Below are positions 45,561 through 54,376 of a stretch of 64,000 bases of DNA, in pieces. The position numbers were made by a program, and so were the translations under genes. The stretch is from the NCBI GenBank assembly GCA_930367215.1, contig OV884056.1, positions 248,709,127-248,773,126 of the forward strand, written 5' to 3'. Each line of letters starts with the position of its first letter. Position 1 is the stretch's first letter. The notes beneath the pieces are model-generated. The model was given only the letters and a program-made list of their open reading frames with translations, had not been told where the DNA came from and did not search any database. Origin of the DNA: Pollenia angustigena. Lineage: Eukaryota > Arthropoda > Insecta > Diptera > Polleniidae.

Positions 45561-46672
45561 CATAAAAAACAATTGTTAAAAAAAATATAAAAATTATTCA
45601 TGTAAGAAACTGATCTTAAGAAAATATACACACACACAAGCAAAAGCGAAAACCCACGCAAATAAAATAGCGGTAAACAAAAAATCATTCTTTCCATGTT
45701 TCTGTTGTTTTTATTACGAATTATAAGTGGTAGTTAGCAAAGAATTGCGATTTATAAGAGGTAAACAAGATTTTATTTGAAAAAAAAATTACGAATTAGC
45801 GAGGGGACCTAAATGTATGGAAATTTTACGAATTAATGAGATTTTTTCAAGGGACCGACAGTTTATTACGAATTATCGGGAATTACGATTTATCGGGGTA
45901 CGAATTATCGGGATTTGACTGTACTTGTTTTCTCTCTTTCTATTCTAGTCCTCTTCTATGGTCTTCATATTGAGCTGTGCGAAAGAGCACTGATTGTTAT
46001 TTTATTTTTATTGATTGTTGGTTTTTGGTTTAAAGAATAACGTGTAATTTTTCTTACTCATGGCTTCCCCTGCTACCATTTTTTAATGGCTAATGGTGTT
46101 TGTAGTTGATGATGATGATAATGATGATGGAGCCACTTCGATTTTATTTGTTTTTAAGTAGCAAATAAACGCCAACTACTGGACAATGATACAATTGAAT
46201 TGTTGTAACAAATGCTACTAAGACAAAACTAAACTTCCTAAAAACATTAATCGGAATTGAAGCTTTTGAGTTACAAAAATAAATAAATGAACTCCGATCA
46301 CAGATAATTCCGCAAGTTAAAAAAGAAACTATTTATTTATTTGTTGCTCGTCAACTGATTTCTTTAATTTGTTTTCGACGAAATATATGACATTTTAGCA
46401 CTTGAACGAAGGTTATGTTAATGAGTGAAGAAGTGTACTTAGTGTTTATATAGAGGTTTCCATAAGTTTTGGTTTGTTTATAAAAAATTTTAGAGGGTTA
46501 TTTTGTAAGTCCCTTTACATTGCGTTTAGAAATTTTTCATAATAAATTTATTGAATTTTCAAAAATCGATATAAAAATATTTTTCAAGTGTTTTAGAAAA
46601 AAAACCTTAATTCACTATTTAAATATGGAAAGGATAGATAGTGGATATTATGCTTGTATTAAGTAAACAGTG
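45561..46672. other. AT-rich with ACGAATTATCGGG repeats
   Basis: Between about 45715 and 45915 variants of TTACGAATTATCGGGA recur five or six times, ending in GACTGTACTT. This looks like the subterminal region of an unclassified element. GATGATGATAATGATGATGG lies at about 46110-46129. No gene. Confidence 0.5.
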
Positions 46673-47393
46673 CCCATGTTCTGTAACTCTCGCGTCGAGA
46701 AAGTTTTCGATTGAAATGTGTGAAATGAAACAAAAATGCCATAAATTGAAACAAACAGCTGTTTTTCTCACTTAACTGTGTCTGTAACTTTTTTTGGCGA
46801 GTACAACCTGTCACGTAAGGAAATTACTCGCCAATTTACAGAAAAAGTGTATCTGTAACATTTTGGTGAGAAAAGTTCCCGCTTTGAACTGTCAAATAAA
46901 CTCACGAATAAAAATGGGGCGAGAAAAAATTTTAACACTAAAAAACAATTAAAAATGCAAAATGCAAAGAATAATAATAATATTTTGTTCTTGGCACATT
47001 TTTCATTGTTTTATTATTTTGCTTTTAACATTTTAATAAAATATACGAATGTCTTCAAAGCTCGTTTGCAAAAAACAAACATTAAAGTCGCTCTTTACAC
47101 AATTTGGTATAGCCGACGGTTGTATTTTCGCCGCCGTCGTTGAAAAATGTTCAATTTTAGTAAATTTTGGTCGCCGTCAACGATATGTGTTACTGGCGTT
47201 CTGAACGTCTGCAATGTCACATCGGCTTCGAGTGCAATATTATGACATTTATAACGTAACGACGTAATCTCTTTTGATAGTTTTCGACATGAGTTACAAA
47301 CACACATTTTTCTCACTTTTCGAGAAACGATGGAATATTTTGTTTCACATCTTTTCGATGCGAGAAGTTCACACTACAGTTACAGAACATGGG
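46673..47393 (+). mobile_element. TIR element T1, copy A (721 bp)
   Basis: Ends CCCATGTTCTGTAACT and AGTTACAGAACATGGG, perfect over 16 bp. The interior (GAAATGTGTGAAATGAAACA, TCTGTAACATTTTGG, GACGTAATCTCTTTTGATAG) is shared with the inverted copy at 48199-48846. Frames inside (46955-47143, 47095-47316) follow from the element; no transposase domain is recognised. Confidence 0.8.
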
Positions 47394-48198
47394 TACAGGG
47401 CTACTATTGAATAAAATCCAATGCTTTCAAATGCATTGATTTTGCGGAAGTTTTCTTTTTGTATCGAACACGGATCGATTAGTTTTAGAAAATTGCTAAG
47501 TTCCAAAATCCATGGAGTGACCCATAAGCTACTGAAAATATGCCTCCAGCATCCGCAATCCAAATAAACTTGCGAGGGAGCCAACAAACAGTGGGTTTCT
47601 AATGTTTCTAAACACTTTTCGTGGTTTTGTGTTTTATTATTTTCTTAATTAAATATCACTTTAAATACTTTTCTTAACTTGTTAAAATTGACCCAATGAC
47701 CTTATTATTTTTGTAAACTGAAATAATCGTTAAAGAAATTCACCCTTATCGTGTTTGGCGTATTTAAAAAACGCCTACGACTGTTTGGTAATAGATTAAA
47801 GAAAATATGTTCACGTTCTCTTTAATCAATTACCAAACAGTCGTAGGCGTATTTTAAATACACCAAACACGATAAGGGTGATAGTTTGTAAACCCACACC
47901 ACCTTTTAGTATACCGATCAACTCAGAATTACTTTCTGAGCCAATCTCACCATGTTCGCCCGTCCGAATGGCGATAGTTTGATAAAATTTGGTACATACG
48001 TTTGAATTATCTTCAGAACGAAGTGTTATTATATTGGAACATATTGGAACACAATTTGGTCCTAAAATATCTAATTGAAATCTAAATCATCTAAATCATT
48101 TTTTTCCATATTTGACCATGGCACCCATATAAAAACCACTCATGAAAATAGCTTTAAATACCATAACTTCCATTGTTAGGGCAGAATTTCTGGTAAGT
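47394..48198. other. Spacer between the T1 copies, with a hairpin MITE
   Basis: No gene. Contains the hairpin at 47740-47881 and otherwise nothing recognised. Confidence 0.4.
47740..47881. repeat. 142-bp hairpin MITE
   Basis: TCACCCTTATCGTGTTTGG at the left is perfectly inverted at the right (CCAAACACGATAAGGGTGA). CGCCTACGACTGTTTGGTAA and its inverse continue the stem. Arms of about 60 bp surround a short GTTCACGTTC centre. Confidence 0.9.
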
Positions 48199-48846
48199 CC
48201 CATGTTCTGTAACTTTAGTGAGAACTTCTCGCATCGAAAAGATGTGAAAAAAGTGAGAAAGAACCGTGTCTGTAACTCATGTCGAAAACTATCAAAAGAG
48301 ATTACTTCGTTACGTTAGAAATGTCATAACATTGCACTCGAAGCCGATGTGGCATTGCAGACGTTGAGAACGACAGTAACACGTATCGTTGACGGCGACA
48401 AAAATTTAACAAAATTAAATAAATTCCCCAACGGCGGCGGCGAAAATATGACCGTCGGCTATACCAAATAATGAAAAGTGCGACTATTATGTTTGTTGTT
48501 TGCAAACAAGCTTTGAAAACATTCGTATATTTTATAAAAATGTAAAAAGCAAAATAATTAAACAACGAAAAAATGTGCCAAGAACTAAATATTTTTACTG
48601 TTATTCTTTGCATTTTTAATTGTTTTTTATTCGTGAGTGTATTTGACAGTTCATAGCGAAAACTTTTCTCACACAAATGTTACAGACACACTTTTTCTGT
48701 AAATTGGCGAGTAATTTTCTTACGTGACAGCTAGTACTCACACAGTTTAGTGGGGAAACAACTGTTTGTTTCAATATATGGCATTTTTGTTTCATTTCAC
48801 ACATTTCAATCGGAACGTTTCTTGATGCGAGGGTTACAGAACATGG
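48199..48846 (-). mobile_element. TIR element T1, copy B (inverted)
   Basis: Starts CCCATGTTCTGTAACT and ends TTACAGAACATGG. Its interior is the reverse complement of copy A with roughly 10-15% change and some deletions. The two copies therefore form a 2.2-kb inverted pair. Confidence 0.8.
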
Positions 48847-49445
48847 ACACAGAACTAAAAAATCTTGTCATATCTTATGCGTCATCTATTCTATGACTAC
48901 AGTGACATCAATTCGATGGTGTATTACAAACATTACTTTCATGTTTAAAAAGTAAAATAAGAAGCAAAAATTGCCATATTCTATTTGTTTAAATCATTTA
49001 ATAAATCGACCATGATGCTGGTGTCTTATAATTGAGATTTCTTCTGCAAAAATGGGCGGAATATAACAAAAGTGAAAGAAACATGTGTAACGGGTAAGTA
49101 AATAATAATATTCCCTCACTTTGACTTAAGTCAATCTCAATGATTCAATCTTATGACAAACTGTATATTAAAGCCTAATGAATCCTTTCTCCGATGTTAC
49201 TGAGTCATCGCACTGATGACTTTTTTTATTAAACTGACTCCGATTCCTTATTTCTGTGCTGCCGATGTGTCATCCCATTGATGACATAATTTTGATTTTT
49301 GACCCCGATAAAAATTTGGCCAAGTGATGTTAAGGCTGATAACAAATGATGGCATGGGTTCAAAAATGAAGACACTTTTCATATTATTGATTTCAATATG
49401 CGTCAGCGTTAAGATCTTGATTAATAATAAAATTCATACTCCATG
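48847..49445. other. Nothing recognised
   Basis: No supported gene. Short GTCATC/GATGAC phrases recur around 49200-49290. Confidence 0.35.
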
Positions 49446-49660
49446 TTTAGGAGCCTACGTCTTTTACAAAAGATTTACAGTTATTTCTGTCTCGTTCTAA
49501 AAATCTTAATTCGTTCATCGATTTGCCGATTTCGCCAGTTCGGCGTCATTTTGCTTGTGTTCTTCCACGACTTTTTACACCTTGGTGGTTCCAAGCAAGA
49601 GCGTTATGGATTGAGTCATCGTAGGGTTTTTGCAGAGTGTGTCCAATCAATACATACTTT
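49446..49660 (-). pseudogene. RTE-clade LINE ORF2 C-terminal fragment
   Basis: The minus strand reads GHTLQKPYDDSIHNALAWNH, then QGVKSRGRTQAK, a stop where Trp is usual, RRTGEIGKSMNELRFLERDR, and a terminal stop near 49446. The order GHTLRKP, AL-x-WNPQG, RGRP, W-RR, then ER-DR-W is the known C-terminal tail of RTE/BovB-type LINE proteins. Only about 70 residues remain and one in-frame stop is present. Confidence 0.75.
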
Positions 49661-49789
49661 TTCTTTCTTATTTCGGCATTGATATTCTGCTGGGAAGTAA
49701 GAGTGGTTAAATTTTAAGGGCCGATGTTGATTTTGAATAAAACAGAAACTATTTATGAATAATTGGTATGGGTCAATTACGCATGGAAC

Positions 49790-50400
49790 AAAATATCGGC
49801 GGCACACCTCCACCCAATTGCCCAAATTTTTGATGACGCTGAGGCATAATTGAGGTTCTACGCCTAGCTATGTTCTAGCTCTTGAATTGTTGCTGGCTTA
49901 TCGACGTACACCTTTTTTTTATATAACCCCAAAGGAAGAAGTCCAACGGTATCAAATCACACGATCTTGGCGGCTAATTGACATCGCCACCACATAAGAT
50001 AACACGGAGTTTGTCGCGCAAAAGAGCCATTGTTTCGTTTGCTGTGTGGCAAGTAGCACCGTCCTGTTGAAATATCATCCACATCCATAACCTTCAATTC
50101 GGGCCAAAAAAGTTCGTTATCTTGTCACGATAGCGAGCACCATTCACAGTAACTGCCTGACCGTCCTTATTTTGGAAAAAATACGGCCCAATGATGCCGC
50201 CAGCCCATAAGCCGCACCAAATAGTCACTCTTTGTGGGTGCATTGGTTTTTCGACAAATGCAGCAATTCTGCTTGTTGACGATCCACTGAGATGAAAATG
50301 TGCCTCATCCCTGAAGATGATTTCCTTCGAAAATTTATCATCCATTTTCGATTGCGTATCTTTCGATGGTTCAAATTGAGTTAGTCTGAAATTAAGAAAT
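49790..50400 (-). pseudogene. Mariner-like transposase relic 2
   Basis: The minus strand opens at 50405 with LTQFEPSKDTQSKMDDKFSK and then EIIFRDEAHFHLSG, the block with the first catalytic Asp. PMHPQRVTIWCGLWAGGIIG and VNGARYRDKITNFF follow to 50094. Past a stop and frameshifts come WFQQDGATCHTA-like, PPRSCDLIPLDFFLWGY-like (last catalytic acid block) and VYVDKPATIQELEH (about 49900). This is the full order of a Tc1/mariner-superfamily transposase without its N-terminal DNA-binding part. Inactive. Confidence 0.8.
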
Positions 50401-50644
50401 GTCAAATGAAATGCAGAAATTTAATTTCAACATCAGTCCTTAAAATTTAACCACCTTTTAGTTATCCATAAGTCTTCATTCGATCTAATTCTGGGAAACC
50501 ATATTTGGAGAATATTTTTCGTGGGCAAGGGTTAATAGAGCACTGAAGTGTTGCTTTCATTTCTTCGTTAACTAACAAATTGTCCATGCCCTAGAGAAGC
50601 ACAGACTTCACGCAGGCATTAAAAAATCGGCATTTAGTTTCAGT
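50401..50644. other. Gap, nothing recognised
   Basis: May hold decayed transposon sequence; no supported feature. Confidence 0.3.
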
Positions 50645-50825
50645 ACAGTATTCGTTATAAAGAACTCTTGTATTAATCTTAACCTAATAAGATAATTTTG
50701 TTTTGCTGGGCCCATTATTGCCCATGGGTGCCAAATAGGGTACTCTTCTTGAAAATTTGTCTGTACAGACTGTGGTGTAGGGTATCAAATGGTCAGGTTT
50801 AACTGACTATAATTTCTTACTTGTC
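50645..50825 (+). repeat. Noncoding dispersed repeat R2, copy 3
   Basis: GAACTCTTGTATTAATCTTA, CCATGGGTGCCAAATAGGGT and the end GGTATCAAATGGTCAGG, followed by TATAATTTCTTACTTG. Same family as 31270-31434 and 32650-32825. Confidence 0.75.
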
Positions 50826-51224
50826 AAATCTAACTTTTGACAATAATACATCATTATAATCATTATCGTGCTTATCTTTAAAATCATTATAAGCACCCTC
50901 TTGATGAAACAAAATATAAAATAGTTTTGGGTAACGTTATTTTAAACGCTTGTTAATTTTTTTAATATATTTTTTTGTTTACAATTAAATGAGTAGGGCG
51001 AAAGATTTGTTGGTAATTGTTTTCAATTTTTAATGTTTTTTGCTGCACTTTTGATTGCTCTTGTTATTGATTTAAACACTTTTAATAAAATAGTTTTTGA
51101 ATTTTTGAGATACTTACATTTTTGATTATTTAGTTGTTGTTTTCTTGTTTTAAGCCTTTGATTTTTGGTTTAATATTTTATTGAGATTTTTTTATGTTTT
51201 CGAATCGCATGCACACAAATTTTG
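50826..51224. other. AT-rich 5' flank of the Tweedle gene
   Basis: About 400 bases of T-rich sequence with no transposon signature. Regulatory sites are likely here but none can be named. Confidence 0.4.
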
Positions 51225-51262
51225 TATAAAATTGTGTGTTTATTTTGGTTAAGTCATCAGTT
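51225..51262 (+). promoter_or_regulatory. TATA/Inr core promoter of the Tweedle gene
   Basis: TATAAAA at 51225-51231 and the initiator TCAGTT at 51257-51262. With +1 at A51259 the TATA begins at -34, slightly far but acceptable; the overlapping TCATC would place +1 at A51256 (-31). The 5'UTR is then about 134-137 bases to the ATG at 51393. A TATA promoter and short leader are usual for fly cuticle genes. Confidence 0.65.
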
Positions 51263-51392
51263 CAAAGCTTTGCATTTCAAAGCATAGTTCAATTTAAATT
51301 AACTAACATTTTGATCTATTTGTTTAAAAAAAGTTTAAGGATTTTTTATTTAAGATAATTTTTTCTAAAGTATTGTTTTTTATATATAAAAA

Positions 51393-52414
51393 ATGCGTGC
51401 CTTTTATTTGTTTTCCTGCTTAACTGTGGCCTGTGTAATGGCGCGCCCCGAACCTCCAGTTTATGTGGGATTACAACAACAAAACCAAAGAGCTTTACCT
51501 TTGAGTGGTAAGTGTGTGGCATGAAAAATCGTCAGAACTCGATAAATAAGTTCTAAAAATATTTTGGACTATAATCTTTTAAAAACGTTTTTTTAGTGCA
51601 TAGTACAAAGCCCCATGTTTACCAGCCGTTGCCTCAAGAGCACAGCTTTGCCAATTTCGCTGCTACCAACCCTGCTTATGGAGCTCCTGCTGCCGATCCC
51701 TCTCCCGATACCTTGTCGCCAGCTGCAGCTGAAACACCTGTCTTAGATATGCCACAAGAAGACTCTTATAATGCTGCCTATCATCATTCTACTAACCAAC
51801 ACAATCAAATTGGTTATGATAATGGACCGACTGAAACTCAAGTACACAAACACATTTATGTTCATGTGCCACCAAAAGATTTCGAAGACGAAGACGCCGT
51901 ACAGCCCCGTGTAACACATCAAGGAAGTCCCAAGCAAAAGCACTACAAGATTGTATTCATTAAGGCTCCAGATGCTCCTAACATGCGTGCTCCGGTTGTA
52001 CCACCTGCTCCTCAGAATGAAGAAAAGACTCTTATCTATGTATTGCACAAGAAACCAGAAACTCAACCTGATATTGTTATACCCACAGCAGCTCCCACCA
52101 AACCCTCCAAACCTGAAGTTTACTTCATCAAGTACAAGACCAAAAAAGACGAAACTCCAGTTTATGGTCCCCCACCAGCCACCATTGAAGTTGAATCGCG
52201 TCAAGCAGCCGACAGTGACAACAGTGTAGCTAATGACTTTATGCCTATGGATCATAGTCAATATGAAATGGCTGCCACCACCCAACAACCTCAATATCAA
52301 GGAGAAGAAGAAGAACAAATGCCACTTCAAGCTCAATTATATAACGATCCCAATATAACCAATTTCATAAGCAGTGAAGTCCAACCTACCGCTCCAGAGC
52401 CTCTCAAACAATAG
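51393..52414 (+). CDS. Twdl: Tweedle family cuticular protein (two exons)
   Basis: Exon 1 is 51393-51507, intron 51508-51596 (GTAAGT...TTTTAG, 89 nt, phase 1), exon 2 51597-52414: 310 residues to TAG. Residues 1-17 (MRAFYLFSCLTVACVMA) are a signal peptide, with cleavage before RPEPP. An Ala/Pro-rich linker follows. The DUF243/Tweedle core spans about residues 121-222, with the hallmark strands HKHIYVHVPP, KHYKIVFIKAP, KTLIYVLHKKP and EVYFIKYKTKK spaced as in the family. The remainder is Pro/Gln-rich with a YGPPP motif. Tweedle proteins are secreted into insect cuticle, are thought to bind chitin, and shape the body. The paralogue cannot be named. The gene stands alone among transposons. The end is odd: coding-like sequence continues in frame after the TAG. 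Confidence 0.93.
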
Positions 52415-52537
52415 TTGCCTCCTGTTACTACTTCTGTCCCAATTGTGGTAGAAGAATTGGAAGACCCTGCCCATGTGCCTGTTGTCAATTATGGTCCTCC
52501 CAACCGCACCCGTTTTTTCATTAAAAAAAGGAAATGA
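52412..52537 (+). other. In-frame TAG followed by a 40-codon extension
   Basis: TAG at 52412-52414 is followed in the same frame by 40 sense codons and TGA (52535-52537). The extension starts LPPVTTSVPIVVEELE, includes VPVVNYGPPNRTRFF and ends KKRK. Its Pro/Val-rich composition and YGPP motif match the upstream protein, unlike translated 3'UTR, which here would be rich in Lys/Asn/Ile. Options: premature stop (one C-to-T change in CAG), stop-codon readthrough, or a sequencing error. The full protein would be 351 residues. Confidence 0.7.
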
Positions 52538-52754
52538 AAGGTGCTGCATATTTTTATATTTTCGAGTCTGCAACAATTGACTTATTAGCCAATTTGTATA
52601 AGTACATATTGCTTTGCTGTTATTTTGTTATAATTTGTTAAATGTTAAGCTTCATTTAAATGTTGTCTATCTTAAAAAAAATAGATATTTAAAAAAATCA
52701 TAAAATATTCATAATTTAAACACATACCACATAATATTATTCATTGTTAATTAA

Positions 52755-52760
52755 AATAAA
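52755..52760 (+). terminator. Poly(A) signal of the Tweedle gene
   Basis: AATAAA about 220 bases after the TGA and 340 after the TAG, in an AT-rich 3'UTR. It is the first canonical hexamer in this stretch. Confidence 0.6.
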
Positions 52761-53146
52761 ATTTCTTTAAAAGAAAAATATTAAATTAGAAAATTTGTAT
52801 TCTTTACAAAATATTAAAAAATTTATAATAAGCAAGGGAAATCTTCATACAGAATTTTTAGGCGTGAATATATTTTAACCTTCGAGGATAAACATGCCTT
52901 TGCATGCAATTTCACACACTCCTTACAGCTAAGAAAGACATTTAAAGTAAACAGAGGACATTTTCACACAACACAAATGCCAGAAAAACTTACAAATTTC
53001 CAAGTTAAAAACAGAAATGTAAAGGTAAAGAAATCCGTTCAATTTCAAAAATATCAATGGACTCTCTTTTTGCCTTTTCCTGTTTACTTAAGAAACAAAA
53101 GGTCTTATTTAAAAGTGAAAAAGTCAGGGTTGAAAAAAATGGCGGT
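52761..53146. other. Gene-foldback spacer, nothing recognised
   Basis: AT-rich; the frames at 52977-53189 and 53057-53275 are overlapping chance frames that run into the foldback element. Confidence 0.4.
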
Positions 53147-54150
53147 GCGCAAAATTACCCCAGGAAATATGGCCCCAAAAGGAAAATGAAAAACGGCCTC
53201 AAAATTTTACATGAGACACAACAACACGCAATTTTGGCGCAATTTTTTTGGGGCTATTTTTCATTTTTTCGTTAGGGTGTTTTTGCATTTTAAGTGGAAT
53301 GAAAAATGACCCCAATATCAAGGAATGAAAAATGACCCCAAATAAAATCACAATTTTTACTTTGGGGCTATTTTTCATCTACTCATAAAAAATGCAAGTT
53401 TAAAGAAATGAAAAATCACCCCAAACATTTTTACACAAATTTTATAAAATTCTATGTAAAAGTTTCTAGGGATAACATAAAAAACCAGAATTCTTATACC
53501 AAAGTAGAGAAAATCTTTGCCGGTTATGCAGAGATGCTTTAGTTAGCGTAGCCGGTGTTTGTTATACCATAGAGGAAAAAATCCTTGAGCCCGGCTGAAG
53601 GCCGGCTATTACGAGAAGAGTTCGTTATACCATAGAAAAGAAAATCCTTGCGCCCGGCCGAAGGCCGACTATGTAGTGAAGCTTTAGTGAGCGAAGCCAG
53701 TATTCGTTATACCAAAGAGAAGAAAATGATTTCACCCGGCCGAAGGCCGGCTATACAGAGAAGCTTTAGAAGCCAGTGTTCGTTATACCATAGAGAAAAA
53801 AATCCTTGCGCCCGGCCGAAGGCCGGCTATAACGTAGAGCTTTAGTAAGCAAAGCCAGTGTTCGTTATACCATAGAGAAAAAATCCTTGTGCATGGCCGA
53901 AAGCCCAACCGTGCTTTCAATCGTACGATTTTTAAAACCAAAACTGTATAATTATCCGGATTTTGAAATCGGGATTCTAAATTTGGGATTTTTAGTTTTG
54001 GGCATATGAACTCCATCGAAAATGTTAAATGTCACTTTCTTTGTGTTCTTTTTTGGGGTTAAAATTCATTATAAATTTTGAGTTGATTTTTCATAATGAA
54101 GAATAACCCCAAATTTAGGGTCATATTTCATTTTATTTTTATTTTGCTTT
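53147..54150. mobile_element. Foldback-like element FB2 with CCCCAAAATGAAAAAT modules
   Basis: The left zone (about 53147-53440) is built of repeated modules such as GAAAAATGACCCCAAA and the inverse; the right zone (about 54050-54150) holds the inverted type (GGGTCATATTTCATTTT, AATAACCCCAAATTT). The architecture is that of FB1 and FB3. The exact ends and target duplication could not be fixed. The core carries the tandem array at 53492-53910. Confidence 0.55.
53492..53910. repeat. Tandem array with GGCCGAAGGCC palindrome
   Basis: Five to six units of about 62-85 bp: CGTTATACCATAGAGAAAA, then ATCCTTGCGCCCGGCCGAAGG, then CCGGCTAT, then AGAAGCTTTAGTGAGCGAAG. GGCCGAAGGCC at the unit centre is a near-palindrome that keeps its pairing while other parts vary. 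It is GC-rich against the surroundings. The frame 53648-53845 comes from the repeat. Confidence 0.85.
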
Positions 54151-54177
54151 TTTGATATTGAAAACAATAACAAAATT

Positions 54178-54312
54178 AAACAACGAATGAAAAAGCAAAA
54201 CGTAAAGACAGTACATGCATCTGTGTACTCGTTTCTTTTCCCCTCGTCCCCCTCACCAACAAAGTAGCAATCATGTCAATAAGACAAGAACCGTATGAAC
54301 ACAGACTAAGTG
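54178..54312 (-). repeat. Half copy of the 4742-5036 MITE
   Basis: Reverse complement of 4742-4870 with about 15% change: AATCATGTCAATAAGACAAG, CCGTATGAACACAGAC and GCATCTGTGTACTCG match. Confidence 0.7.
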
Positions 54313-54376
54313 CAGAAAGGAAACTAAGGGGTTTCCAATAAGGACTTGACACTTTTTGGTGACTGGGCAATAACTG

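Noticed and set aside
46955..47316. Two frames as a transposase of the T1 element
   Set aside because: Short, hydrophobic or basic, without acidic catalytic motifs, and altered in copy B.
51743..52336. 197-codon minus-strand frame opposite the Tweedle gene
   Set aside because: Antisense shadow of a Pro/Gln/Thr-rich coding exon; its Phe/Trp/Leu composition is the direct complement. No start context or domain.
53648..53845. 65-codon frame rich in Arg/Pro/Ser
   Set aside because: Generated by the GGCCGAAGGCC tandem array.
53492..53910. CRISPR-like array
   Set aside because: Units are contiguous and vary in length with no unique spacers, and the genome is eukaryotic.
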